Below are positions 33,342 through 44,924 of a DNA stretch of 64,000 nucleotides, in pieces (position 1 is the first letter of the stretch; each line of letters starts with the position of its first letter). The DNA comes from Uranotaenia lowii. Taxonomy: Eukaryota; Arthropoda; Insecta; Diptera; Culicidae. The DNA is taken from positions 239,401,756-239,465,755 of the forward strand of contig NC_073692.1 of NCBI RefSeq assembly GCF_029784155.1, in the 5' to 3' direction. The notes below the pieces were generated by a model that saw only the letters and a list, made by a program, of their open reading frames with translations, was not told the origin of the DNA and did no database searches. The position numbers were made by a program, and so were the translations under genes.

Positions 33342-33852
33342 TTTTTTTTTTTTTTATGAGATAGAGGAAAGCCCGCGGGAGTGTAATTCTTTCCTGAATT
33401 CCTTCTCCCGTAGGCACAAAACCTCCTCTCCATTTATTTTCATAATTTTTTTTTCATTTTTTCAATAATCAATTGACAATTCATTTACAATGATTTGATT
33501 GCACTTCGATTCACAATTTTATCACTTCCACTGTTTTAAATTTTATTTGAATATTGTTTTTTTTTATGTACTGCAACGTTGGTGGCGATGCTGGTGGGGG
33601 TGGTTGTGGCGGTGGTGGTGGCTGTAGGGCGGTGGCTGGCGGTAGCGGCGGTGGTGGCGGTTGTGGCGGTGGTGGCGGAAATGATAAAGCAAACATTTGG
33701 TTTCGGGGTTAAATACAGCGTGTGATAAGAATAATTGGGCAAAACTTTGAACTTAGGATGAGGAGGACGAATGAGCATCCCCAGTGAGAAAATACTCTTT
33801 TGAGGGGATGCTTTCGACGAGATTTTCTAGTTACTGGACATGGCGTTGGGGG
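33342..33852 (-). other. 3' UTR of N2 with GGT/GGC-rich tract
   Basis: Non-coding between the RT stop codon and the poly(A) tail. At 33584-33680 the + strand is a run of GGTGGCGG-like triplets (Pro/Thr-rich if read on the - strand), a compositional outlier in an AT-rich setting. The short frames over it are low-complexity shadows. Confidence 0.55.
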
Positions 33853-34815
33853 CTAAGGCGAAGTCGTTTGACTTCTAATATGAACTTTTACAAGTTTTTT
33901 AAATCTTGTTATGCTGTTTTCTGATTTAATGTGAAGTGGAAGGGCGTTATACCGAGAGATACCAAAGTTTGAGAAACTTTGTTTAGCCTTTTCTGTATTC
34001 ATTCTTCGAATTTGGAGGTTTCCTTGACCTCTTGTTTGGTATCCATGCGCTAGTGTCGGGAACTGAAGGTTTTTGTGTGCTCTGGGGTTATCGAGAAAGT
34101 TTTTCATCTGAACTAGTGTCTGCACTTCTCTCAATTGTTTGATGGTGAAAATAGATGCTGCTGAGTTTTGGAATAGCTGATTTGTTGGGTATAGCCGTGG
34201 TTTACTGTATACTATTTTCAAGCATCTGTTTTGAATTGTTTGTAACTGCTTCAGTTTGGATTTTGACGCACTTCCCCATATGGCAATCATATACTGCAAT
34301 TTCGATTGCACATAGGCATGATACATAGTTATCATTTGCTTGGTAGGTAGAAACTTTCTAATCCTCCAGAACAATCCGCAAGTAGCACTCAACTCTTTTT
34401 TCAGGTTATCGATATGATCGACCCATTTGAGCTTATCATCAATGGTTAAACCTAAGTACTTATAGTGAGTCGTTTTTTCGATAGTTGTGGAATCGACGAC
34501 TAGACTCGGTATTATCTGAGCTGTATTAGAACGAGGTGCTTTGAATAAGGTGTATTTTGTTTTGAGGAGATTGAGCGACAGAAGATTTTCAGAAAAATAT
34601 TCTCCTAATGTCTTCAAATCGAAACGCATATCACGAATTATTTGATCATTGCTTTCACCAATGTACAGCAATGATGTGTCGTCAGCAAAAAGGCGAGATT
34701 TTCCACGGAGATCGAGATTCGGCAAGTCGTTGATATAAATCAAGAATAAAAGTGGACCCAAGTTGCTACCCTGTGGAACACCAACTGTTAGTGGACGTAG
34801 TTGACTGGTGACGTT
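33853..34815 (-). pseudogene. N2 ORF2, C-terminal half of reverse transcriptase
   Basis: The frame enters at 34815 right after the element C insertion. It contains [21 protein letters not shown], the catalytic [12 protein letters not shown], the thumb motif [14 protein letters not shown], and a C-terminal region with [12 protein letters not shown], ending in TAA at 33853. This half has no lesion of its own. The missing N-terminal half continues at 47776-49709, and the two parts are in the same frame if one ACGTT copy is kept. Confidence 0.9.
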
Positions 34816-35109
34816 TGTTTATGCACTCCCGGAAGAACTTTTCGGACCCGAATAAAAACTCGCGGATTAGTAAAAAACTTCACTACGGAACTAAACACAA
34901 TTTTATTTCGGTAGCAAAAAACGAACTGTATTTCGCGGCGGTACTTTTTATTCTCCCTCGAATGCTACTGAGCTATGTAAAAACGTAAACAAAACATAAT
35001 TAGATGACATTCGCACTGTTCCATTTCAACTGTTCCTTATGAACGTTATTGCGCATTTTGCTACAAATTAGAAGCGCGCATGCGCGTACAAATTAGAAGT
35101 GCGCGTTCA
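34816..35109 (-). repeat. 3' LTR of element C
   Basis: 294 bases; on the + strand it starts TGTTTATGCACTCCC and ends GTGCGCGTTCA. It contains a short direct repeat of ACAAATTAGAAG near its right end. Confidence 0.93.
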
Positions 35110-36227
35110 TGCCGGCCGCCTTGAAATATCATTTCAATTATAACTAAAATTACTTCGTTTCCTAATGTTCAACTATTTACAATCTTAGCTTAAAATATAA
35201 AATGGTGTGTACTAGAACTGGTGACGAGTTAGCAACTCGAATTGGAGTGGGTCTGAACCAAAATCAGACGGAACTGTTAACCTTCACTGCGGTGTACTTC
35301 GGGGTTATCGGGTAGGTCGGACTGTACGATGGATCGAACCAAGCCAGATGATTGATGATTGCTGCTGCTGATCACCTCGAAGAGGATAAAAAATCTCTTA
35401 AGGTGTGTAGTACTGCAATGTGCTTCGACGAACACATACTAAAGTGCATTTACCTTTGAAAAAATGATGCTGCGCAACCTCTTCGGTGATCTACGGATGA
35501 TGGACTGATAGTGATGACGAATGTGTTGGTGGAATTTCTGCTCGAACTCCTGCTTCCTGGACTACAACGTGGTTACGACTGCGGACGAATCTTGCTGAAC
35601 TTTGGGGTCACCGTACTCATACGATGACGTTGAAACGGATGATTGGCTTCGGTGGGCGACGACAAATTTCCCTGGAGCGGAGGCCTCCGGGCCTCCGCGG
35701 ACGCCCTATGGCGTGTGATGACCTCCATCTGTTACGCGCTGGACTTCGAGTTGATGATCTCTTGGTTGGTGATGCTGCTGGCGAACTTCTACGCTGGGTG
35801 AGCACGTCGGGGTTGGCCAAACCTGTCCATGACCACTGCGCAGGCGTTCAGGGGGCGAATACTAGTCTTCTCCCTCTTCATTGGCACCACTTTTCCTCAA
35901 AATATCAAAACGGGGATCTCAATTAGAGATGAACGGGACTTCCGCAGATTGACACTGCGATACACTTCGCAACAGACTGTTACGACGTGGGACTGTTTAA
36001 AAACAGGCCGAAAGGCGACGAGTATTCAGGCTTTACTCATGCATGCAAACATACGACTGACCACCACCGAAACAAAACAGATTACCTCAATTCAGGTGAA
36101 AGTGCTATCCACATGGGATGTCTCAGAGTTGTCTGAGTTTAGGAGGCATCGTAACTCTATGGAAAAGAAATTCGGTGAGCTTTTTGAAATTCAAACAAAC
36201 ACATAACTTAACTGGGAAGGCGGAGAT
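35110..36227 (-). other. Long 3' untranslated segment of element C
   Basis: 1.1 kb between the pol stop codon and the 3' LTR, much longer than needed for a polypurine tract. Short open frames exist on both strands (for example 35624-35926 +) but none shows a domain I recognise. Confidence 0.5.
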
Positions 36228-39200
36228 CTATTGATCTCCGCCGGTGGAGGAGTCCAGGTTCTCCTCTTCTGACGATGGTAGGTTGTCACGGATAGGTAAC
36301 ACGCAGATTTTCGAAATGCCTCTCTTGTATGTGCCGTTCTGTGTGCGAACAGTGACAACGCGTATGTTTCCATCTGTACCAGGGTGGAGGTCTATTACTC
36401 GTGCCATGGGCCACTGCAGAGGCGGGAAATTTTCCTCCTTCAGTATGACCAAGGTGCCGATTTTGATGTTGTCCTTCTTCTTAGTCCACTTCGTTCGGTT
36501 GTTGAGGTTAGAAAGGTACTGAGTCGACCACTTTGCCCACAGATTCTGGGAAATCTGTTCCATTCTCTGCCAGACCTTCAGTCTCGACTCCGGTACGTCC
36601 TTCAAATCGCGTTCAGGGAGAGCAGTCATTTTCTTTTGCACCAGGAAATGTCCTGGCGTGAGCGGTTCGAAATCATCAGGATCATTGCTGAGTTCGGTGA
36701 TTGGTCTGGAGTTCAATGCTGCCTCAATCTTCACCACGATTGTCTGGAATTCCTCGTGTCCAAGCGAGCGCTGTCCAACTGTCCGTTTGAGCAAAGTTTT
36801 AAACGACTTCACTGCAGATTCCCAAAGTCCTCCAAAATTTGGCGAGCGTGCCGGGATGAAATGAAACTCGATGCCTTGGTTTGCTGCGTAATCAACCACC
36901 GTGTTTTGGAACTGCTTGCTGATGAACAACCCGTGAACTTCGTCCAGAACACGTTTTGCTCCAACAAATTTTTTCGCATTGTCGCACATCACCAACCGAG
37001 GAGCACTTCGACGACTACAAAACCGTTGAAAAGTGGCAAGGAAACCTTGTGTAGACAAATCTGAAGCCACTTCCATGTGCACAGCCTTTGTCACAAGGCA
37101 AACGTAGATAGCGATGAAAACCTTGACAGGCCGACATTTTCGCTGAGGGTACGTTACGAAAAATGGCCCACAGTAATCCACACCAACTCTCTCAAAAACT
37201 GGGCACTGAGTCACTCGTTCAACTGGTAGATCTGCCATGATCTGTTCCTGACTCTTGGGTTTCACGCGGAAGCAAGGGACACATTTGAAGATCACAGAGC
37301 GAGCAAGGGTTCCAATGTGCGTTGGCCAGAATTGATCTCTAACTGCAGCAATGAGAAGCTGTTGACCTGCGTGAAACAACTTTCGGTGATAGTATGTCAT
37401 CACTGTTTCGGTAAACGGATGTCGATGATCCAAGATGTACGGGTGCTTTCGGTTATCGGAAATCGATGCATGTCGGAGCCGGCCGCCAATCCGGATTAAC
37501 CCATCTACCATCTCCGGCGTCAATGTCATCAGTTTTGATGACGGTGAAATCGGACGATTGTTCTTCAAATCACAGTACTCTTTCGGAAAGCTCTCTTCCT
37601 GAGCGATTCGTACAAGCGTCTTCAGCGATTCATCGAGTTCTGTGAGAGTCAGGGCACCACTTCTTTTAATATCTCTATGCGCAATCTGAGAGTTGAATCG
37701 AAATCGTCGCATCCATGCCACAAGGCGCATTAGCTCTATGTAAGAGGATCTCCATCCAAATACTTCGCTTGGTTCTACAACCTGTGCTACAGCCGTGGTA
37801 CTCGCCTTTTCTTCCAACGATGACTTCTCTAACGACTCCTCAACGACGTTAACATTCTTAGGCCAGTGTTTCTCTTCAAGCCTCAACCAAGATGGGCCTT
37901 GAAACCACAGCGATTGATACTGCAACTGTGCTGGAATCATGCCTCGGGAAATTATATCTGCCGGGTTTTCAACTCCTGCTACGTGATTCCATGTTCCAGC
38001 GACCGTGATGTGTTGGATCTCGGAGACTCGGTTTGCTACAAACTCTTTCCAACGCGAAGGTGGGGATGATAGCCAACACTTAACTATCATGGAATCAGTC
38101 CAAAAGTGGGATTTTGCTGACTGCAACTTGATGCTTCTGGAGACTCTCTCATACAGGTGCGCGAGAAGTAAAGCTGATGACAATTCTAATCGTGGCGTAG
38201 ATTGCCTCTTCTTTTTCTTCTTCAGGTTTTCGAGAGGAGCTACTCTCGACTTCGCCGTCAACAGTCGAACTAGAATCTCCTCATTTGCATCAACGGTTCT
38301 GACATATAAACATGCTCCGTACGCTTTGTCTGAAGCATCACAAAATCCGTGAATTTCTACGACTCTTGTCTCCTGACTTAAACCGACCCAACGGGGCACT
38401 GACAAACTATCTAAGCTGGCGAAATTTCGACGATACTCCCTCCACTGCTCTTGAAGCTCAACGCTCAGTTCCTCATCCCAATCACATTGGAGTTTCCACA
38501 GATCTTGTACAAAGATTTTAGCTTGGATTACGACGGGGCCAACTAGTCCTAAGGGATCGAAAAGCCGTGCTACGTCTGACAATACTTTTCGCTTGGTAAT
38601 CGGTGCTTTATCATCCCAAGAAATCGTACTGAAGCGGAAGTCGTCGGAGCTAGGCTGCCACTGCAATCCAAGGGTTTTCACAGTAGATCTGGTTGAGTCT
38701 AACTCACAAACCAATCGTTCATCACAGAGATGGGAGGGTACATTTTGTAGAATCTCCGAGCAGTTAGAAACGTACTTTCTGAGAGACATTCCAGCAGAAT
38801 CCATGAGGCTCATCATTTGCTGCACAAGTTGCTTTCCTTCCTCAATGGATTTGACACTGATCAGCATGTCGTCGACGTAGAACGCAGAAGCGAGCACCTC
38901 AGCTGCGATCGGATATTCCTCAGCTCCATCCTGGGACAATTGTTGCAAACACCTTGTAGCAAGATAAGGGGCGGAGGAAGTACCGTAAGTAACGGTGTTA
39001 AGTTCGAAGGTTCGAATAGACTCATCTCTTGAATCTCGCCACAAAATCCTCTGCCACCGATGATCCCCACGTTGCACCTTGATCATTCGATACATCTTGG
39101 CTATGTCAGCTACAATCGCGTACTGATGAAGCCTGAAGCGTAGCGTGATATCCAGCAGCTCATCCTGGACGACGGGTCCCACCATGAGAGCATCATTCAA

Positions 39201-40642
39201 CGAAACACCAGAGGATGACTTGCATGATGCATCGAACACCACCCGCAATTTTGTCGTCGTACTGTCAGGTTTAAACACAGGGAGATGCGGTATGTAGTAG
39301 CCTTTTTCTAGATCCGACTTGTCTGACACTTCTTGCATGTGCCCTAGTGCAAGGTATTCGTGGACGAAGGCAGCATACAACTTCTTCAAATCCGCATCGG
39401 TTTCAAATCGCCCTTCCAGTGCCGTAAAACGACTAGCAGCTCTCGTGAGTGAGTTGCCGATTTGATCAATCACAGACTCTTTCTTGGGAAGCGTAACGAC
39501 GAATCGGCCATCAGTGTCACGTATCGTAGTTTCTCGAAAGATCTTTTCACACAACGATTCTTCTATCGACAGGACGCTTTTAACGCGGCAGGTTTCCAGT
39601 TCCCAAAACTTCACCAGTTGATCTTGAAGATCTACAGTTGAACAAACATAAGTCTGAGAAATGGATGGTGTTGCGCTTGATACTCGACCCGAGACAATCC
39701 ATCCGAATACGGTCTTTTGTAAAGTTGGTCCGTTTGCAGTTATCTTCCTTCTGTCGTTTGTGAGCAAGTCCATGTAATATTCAGCGCCAATTATTACGTC
39801 TATGCGCCTCGACTCATGGAAATACGGATCTGCCAGGAGCGATGCATCAGGAAGCGACAAAGTGGATGGATCAAACGAAGTTGTTGGCAAATGAAGAGTG
39901 AGCTTTGGCAAAACGAAAAATTGCACAGTTTCCTGGAAACGGGACATCTTCGGCGAACGGGGAGTTATTTCAGCGCTCACAGCCTTTGTTGAAACACTTT
40001 GCGATGATCCAATACCTTGGACCGACAGGAACGTGGGAGATTCAACGAAGCGCAGCTTGCGAGAGAAGTCACGTGTCATGAGGCAGTGTTGCGAACAAGA
40101 ATCAAGAAGAGCTCGAGCAACCAGCGTGTTGCCATGACGATCTTTCACTCTTATTAGAGCCGTTGACAGAATAATGTTATTCGAAGGAGAAGCAGGAAGT
40201 GCGACATAATTTTGACTGGTGTTACTATGTGTTGAGGTTTGTTGTGTGTTTGTGTGTTGTGAGGTTGTTGGTGCATTTTGTGTTGAGGTGTGCAAGTTCT
40301 CGGTGTTTGTTGGTTGGAGTTGTGGATTCGGCTGTTGGAACGATGCTTGTTGAACGATGGGTTGTGAGGTTGACTGTTGATAAGGCTTCGGATTCAACGG
40401 GTGTGGAACGGAGGATCGCGACGCGTGGATTAACGAATGATGCTTCTGGTGACAATGACGACAGGTACTTCGGCTGCAATTCGCTGCGAAATGACCACTC
40501 TGGAAACAGTTACGGCAGACTCTGGCTCGATTAACCGCATCCAAACGCTCAGACAATTTGAGACGCATGAACTTCTGGCAGTGGAAGGGTGAATGCCACG
40601 GATCGTTGCAGAATGGACACCGATTCGACGACTTGTATGCGG
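36228..40642 (-). CDS. Element C gag C-terminus, protease, reverse transcriptase, RNase H, integrase
   Basis: This is the downstream part of the C polyprotein, cut from its gag N-terminus by element D. From its start it shows a zinc knuckle (CRNCFQSGHFAANC, about 40480-40525), a Gln/Thr/Asn-rich linker, and an A17-type protease with DSCSQH at the active site. RT follows with LRVVFDASC and the catalytic FYVDDMLISV (about 38868-38885), then RNase H (HGFCDASDKAYGACLY, FWTDSMIV). The integrase has a HCCP-like finger (FKCVPCFRVK) and a DDE core: GVDYCGP, MCDNAKKF and NFGGLWESAVKSFK. A C-terminal integrase extension follows, with stop TGA near 36228-36230. No internal stop over more than 1400 codons makes it look recently active. 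Confidence 0.93.
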
Positions 40643-41459
40643 TGTAAATTGTTACTTCCGGATCTTGGTAACAATGAAAGCTCGATTTCCAAATTCGTAA
40701 CGTTCCCTTTTATTCGTTCGAAGCTCTACCGGGACACGTTTTAAATTCCTACGATTTCAACATTGATTAAATATAGGAATAATCTTTACAATTCTCAATC
40801 TTACGTTTAGTGAACTCTCTATACGTTTCCTTCTATCTCGATTTTCAGTAATGGGCCTCCGCTATTCACCTACGCCTTTAATTATCTTAGGTTAGAAATT
40901 GAATTAAACGTTTCTCTACAAATTTCTCACCTCTGCTCCAGTTCGATACTATCGCACTATTACAAATTCAAAACCGCGCACTTGTGTGGTATTGTAGCCT
41001 AAACTAAAGTAGGTAAACGTTAGAATATCACTTCACATACTAAGCGTAAAGCGTACCTGTGCTAGACTTCCTCAGCAGATTCTCAATTTGCACCTTCCGT
41101 GCCTTGAATTAGTTGCAGATGCCTAGATTTAAGTAATTCTAATTTAGAATTGAATACAAGATTGGATATTCCAACTATAGGCCTACCTTAGCACTTGAGT
41201 TTAGCACAAGTTAACAATTTCACAATAACCACTATGAATAACGCTTTAGTTTTGAATATCAACAACAATAATTTCAGTCGAATCGTATTGTTTTTGTTTT
41301 ACTCTTCTGTTTTCGATCCACAGTTTCCCGCCTAACGCGCCTATATCTTCTTTTCTCACTTCTCACAACATTCGAACTCATTTCCGAAACCCTCGAACTG
41401 TCATTTGAGATAAGATGTGTTCAATGCTGTTTTCGGTTTCGAAGGTCAGTTCAGTGACA
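40643..41459 (-). repeat. 3' LTR of element D
   Basis: 817 bases, + strand start TGTAAATTGTTACTTCC and end GGTCAGTTCAGTGACA. The adjacent CCCCCCC at 41461-41467 is the polypurine tract on the element's strand. The element D frame ends 14 bases inside this LTR. Confidence 0.92.
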
Positions 41460-44400
41460 CTCCCCCCCAGTTTTCTGACTCCGTCTCTGAGCCAGTAAAC
41501 TCTTCCTTAGCTCTCAAGCCTAGCGCCTTAACCTCATCAACTGTCCCTTCGTACACCATTTCCATCGTCGAAACTGTTACGGGACATACTTGCCCGTCCC
41601 GATTTTCCGTTCCCAGGGAATCGATTACGGGGTGGAGATCGGCGGACCTATCCCATTTCGAGTGATTCGGCATGTGCGCAGGTGTGACGTCTTCCACGAT
41701 GAGTGCAGGGGTAAGCGACCGTTTGTTGATGATGCTTTCAACCTCGACCAAGGTGCTCCGAAGTTCCCCCTCTTTCTGACAATGTTGTGACTGCAACTCC
41801 ATTAAGGTGCGCTTGGTGGATTGCATAAGTTGTTTCCAGCTCCCTCTCATATGGGAAGCTACCGGTGGATTGAAACACCAGATGGTGGACGCTAAAACAA
41901 GCTTCTGAAACTTCTTGAACTGGTATACAGGCTGCAACTCGTGATTCAACTCTCGATCGATTCTAGAGAAGTTGATTTCCCTAATTTTGCGTAGGTTCGA
42001 GGTTAAAGAGCTAGCGAATTTAAAGTAGACCCTGCGAATATTATGGTTAGTCAGAGGATCCTCCCGTCTCTTCTCAACTCTACTCCCTATAGCTTTCTCA
42101 ACTCTACTCCCTATAGCCACCTCCATTTTCTCCAAATGATGAATACCGGCGTGTGTAGGCGATCGAGCCAATGTCGGTAAGTCACTGATCACAGGAGGCC
42201 GCGGACAAGTTGCTACCAAAGATTCACTATTCGAGAATTGCACAGCACGTTCAAACTCCTCCTCAGCTTTCCCTTCTGGGGTCAGGTCGCAAGCGGTTAT
42301 GTGATACGTGTAGTGTACCATGTTCAGCGATTCTCCCGTCGGCGCTCCACCATAGATCGTCCATCCTAAAGCAGTTTTAACGGCGATCGGCTGACCAGGT
42401 TCACCTTCTCGAATCTCCCTCCCAAGTGTCATGTTTGCATGCTGCACACCGATCAGTAGACGAGGCTGAATGTTATGATACGACACCAAGGGAATCCCTC
42501 GAAGATAGGAGTTTTCGGCCTGAAGTTGTTGCGCGTCGAGTGTCTGAGACGGTAGTTGCAGTCCGCTAACTGTTCGTACATCCCCTAGACGAAAACGCTC
42601 ACCTTTTAGGCCGGACACTTCGAAGCTGACACTCTGACTGTTATTTTCGGTACGGTGTGTATCTCCAGTCCATTTGAGATTCAAACGACGAGGTTCTCCA
42701 GCCAAGTTCAGTTCATCCGCAAGATCTTGGTCCATAAGCGTCACCGAGGACCCGTCATCCAAGAAGGCATAGCACTGGATCACAATCCCGTTCCCATACG
42801 CCACAACTGGAACATAACGGAAGAAACTAGCGCTGGATCCCGACGTATGAGTATTGCAGGAGCGCGTTTCCCGAGGCGCGGGTACAGGCGTCTGGATCGT
42901 CGTCGACTCTACGTTCAGCTCTTTGTGCAGCAATGGGTGGTGTAGGAAGGTGCACCCGTTGACTCCACAGTTCCTGAATTGACACCCTCCTCTATGCTGC
43001 TTAAGGCACATCTGACACACTCCAGTTTCACGTATTGTCGCCCATCGTCCGTCATACGAGAGTTCCTGGAATCGCTTGCATTTCGCCAGAGTTGAGCACG
43101 ATTCCTTGCACACAGTGCATGTTGCAGTATTATGATTTCGCGCGCCAGCTGTCGATAAGCTGCTACATTGCTGATGGAAGCAATACTCCTCTTCGCTAGG
43201 ACGATACTGTTCAGTGTGAGCATTCACAAAGGCCTTTGCTCTATTGCGTGACTCCTGAATCTTACGCGGTTCTCCGAGACTACGCGGCTTAGAGACCAAG
43301 CAAGCATCTTCTCCGATGCTGTAAATCCAATTGCTGAAGGTCACCAAGTTGACCTTGCGAAGACTTCTGGTATATCTCGCCCACTGTAGTTGCATTGGTC
43401 CGGAGAGTTTACCAACTAGATCGTTCAGCAACGAAGAATCTCGCTTAAGCTCCTTCCGCCCACAAGCGTCGATGGTCACCGTCAGGTTCTGCACCTCTAG
43501 CGCGAAGTCAACGATTTCGTTCATTGATTCAGAATCGAGTGCAGGTAAGGAAAGAACCCGTTCCTTTAGCGACTGAATTATGAATCGCGGCTGTCCAAAT
43601 TTCAGCTTTAGCGCGTCGATTGCTTTATTCACTGTCCTCGGGTGTAGGAGGAAACTTCGTACTGCAGCAAATGCAGCTCCCTTCAAGCAGCTCCTCAGTC
43701 GCAGCATATTCTCGTCGTCTGTGTAACCGCACATGCGAGTCGTGCTTTCGTACGTGGAGAAAAACATCGGCCATTCTTCAGGATTCCCTGAGAAAATGGG
43801 CAGGTCCTTGGCAACGACGTGGCGGGCAGCAAGTTGATTGCGCGTCAGGCTACGGTTTGACCGGTTGCTGGTGGCATCTGTCCGTTTGCCTTTGCCTTTC
43901 CACAGGCCCTTCTTCGCTGGCGTAGAATGACCCTTGGTATTGAACGTGGAATCGTCGTTTCCCCCTTTTTCGTCCTCTCTAGAGTCATCGCTGTTGTTCA
44001 CCTCCGTTTCCTCCTCGGTATCATCGCTTGAACCAATTTTTCCATCTTCCTCTTCTTCGTCGTCGGAGCGCTCTTCTTCTTCATGGGCACTAGGATAATC
44101 TTCTTCATTTTCTTGGCGCCTTCCACCCGCGATGCCTAACCAGTTCTGCATCACTTCTTCTTCATCGGCGTCTTCTTCGTTTTCCAGGTCGACCAACTCT
44201 TCAAGAATGCTGAAATGTTTCTCCATCAGCATCTTTTTTTCTTCTAGCAGCTTCTGTTCTGCTTCGAGTTTCTGCAACTGCAGCTCCAACTGCGCTTTAG
44301 CTGACCTTTTCGATCCCGCTGACGTCACTGATGCTGCTTTCGATGGTTTAGGGGTTCCCACGGGTTTCTTCGGCTGAGAGTCTTCCTTCTCTTTCGTCGC

Positions 44401-44910
44401 ATATGAAGCCTTGGTCTTTTTTCCGTCGCTGGGTTTTTCCGGTTTCGACTTTTCGACCTTCTTTGCTGCAACAGTTTTCCTGGCAACCTTAGTAGCACCC
44501 GTCATTTTCTTCGCCTGACACTGTTCGCAACTCCACTTTTTATTCTCCACACTCTGATTCACACCCACACAACTAAAGTGATTCCATCCATTGCAATCGT
44601 CGCACTGAACCATCTGGCTATTATCGTCCAATTTACACGTGCTACAACTTTGCCCGACATTCACGGCCGTTTTCGCGGAGAAAGTATGGCTAATATCTTT
44701 ATTGGCTATAGGGTAGTGTTTTTCGGACGAAGTTTTCTTCTTGTTTTTTGTCGTACATGGTTTCGCTTTGCCGTTCTCAGAATAAGGGCCAAGAGCAACG
44801 GACTTGAGTTGAGGGGGGGTATCACTTTTCGCCTTAGGGGAACTACTAGCTAAGCTCTTACCTTTTTGGGCAGCAGTGGCTGCGGTGCTGACTGAATCGG
44901 ACATTACCAT
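41446..44910 (-). CDS. Element D fused gag-protease with an integrase remnant (1154 codons)
   Basis: The frame starts at ATG 44908-44910 (MVMSDSVSTAATAAQ), 14 bases inside the LTR. In order it holds a Lys-rich N-terminus and a PHD finger (CSTCKLDDNSQMVQCDDC, WNHFSC, WSCEQC; about 44515-44660). A coiled coil with an acidic run (ENEEDADEEE) follows, then the gag core AKDLPIFSGNPEEWPMF, Cys/His knuckles (CTVCKESC, HHPLLH) and an A17-type protease (FLDDGSS, about 42745-42765). After GWTIYGG the reading jumps over all of RT and RNase H to an integrase C-terminal piece (FNPPVASHM, then SWKQLMQSTKRTL). In that piece the catalytic Glu of the usual WER is replaced (WKQ). A 24-base tandem duplication gives AIGSRVEK twice (about 42075-42122). 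The frame has stayed open across the deletion. Confidence 0.92.
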   Translation of the reverse strand: MVMSDSVSTAATAAQKGKSLASSSPKAKSDTPPQLKSVALGPYSENGKAKPCTTKNKKKTSSEKHYPIANKDISHTFSAKTAVNVGQSCSTCKLDDNSQMVQCDDCNGWNHFSCVGVNQSVENKKWSCEQCQAKKMTGATKVARKTVAAKKVEKSKPEKPSDGKKTKASYATKEKEDSQPKKPVGTPKPSKAASVTSAGSKRSAKAQLELQLQKLEAEQKLLEEKKMLMEKHFSILEELVDLENEEDADEEEVMQNWLGIAGGRRQENEEDYPSAHEEEERSDDEEEEDGKIGSSDDTEEETEVNNSDDSREDEKGGNDDSTFNTKGHSTPAKKGLWKGKGKRTDATSNRSNRSLTRNQLAARHVVAKDLPIFSGNPEEWPMFFSTYESTTRMCGYTDDENMLRLRSCLKGAAFAAVRSFLLHPRTVNKAIDALKLKFGQPRFIIQSLKERVLSLPALDSESMNEIVDFALEVQNLTVTIDACGRKELKRDSSLLNDLVGKLSGPMQLQWARYTRSLRKVNLVTFSNWIYSIGEDACLVSKPRSLGEPRKIQESRNRAKAFVNAHTEQYRPSEEEYCFHQQCSSLSTAGARNHNTATCTVCKESCSTLAKCKRFQELSYDGRWATIRETGVCQMCLKQHRGGCQFRNCGVNGCTFLHHPLLHKELNVESTTIQTPVPAPRETRSCNTHTSGSSASFFRYVPVVAYGNGIVIQCYAFLDDGSSVTLMDQDLADELNLAGEPRRLNLKWTGDTHRTENNSQSVSFEVSGLKGERFRLGDVRTVSGLQLPSQTLDAQQLQAENSYLRGIPLVSYHNIQPRLLIGVQHANMTLGREIREGEPGQPIAVKTALGWTIYGGAPTGESLNMVHYTYHITACDLTPEGKAEEEFERAVQFSNSESLVATCPRPPVISDLPTLARSPTHAGIHHLEKMEVAIGSRVEKAIGSRVEKRREDPLTNHNIRRVYFKFASSLTSNLRKIREINFSRIDRELNHELQPVYQFKKFQKLVLASTIWCFNPPVASHMRGSWKQLMQSTKRTLMELQSQHCQKEGELRSTLVEVESIINKRSLTPALIVEDVTPAHMPNHSKWDRSADLHPVIDSLGTENRDGQVCPVTVSTMEMVYEGTVDEVKALGLRAKEEFTGSETESENWGGVSLN

Positions 44911-44924
44911 AAACGAATTTAAAA

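Noticed and set aside
33511..33778. Proline-rich and threonine-rich ORFs
   Set aside because: These are frames over a GGT/GGC-rich low-complexity tract in a retrotransposon 3' UTR.
36384..37064. 226-codon + strand frame opposite element C integrase
   Set aside because: It lies wholly within a conserved coding frame on the other strand and shows no recognisable domain.
42655..43223. Short frames on both strands inside the element D gag
   Set aside because: These are shadows of the 1154-codon frame.
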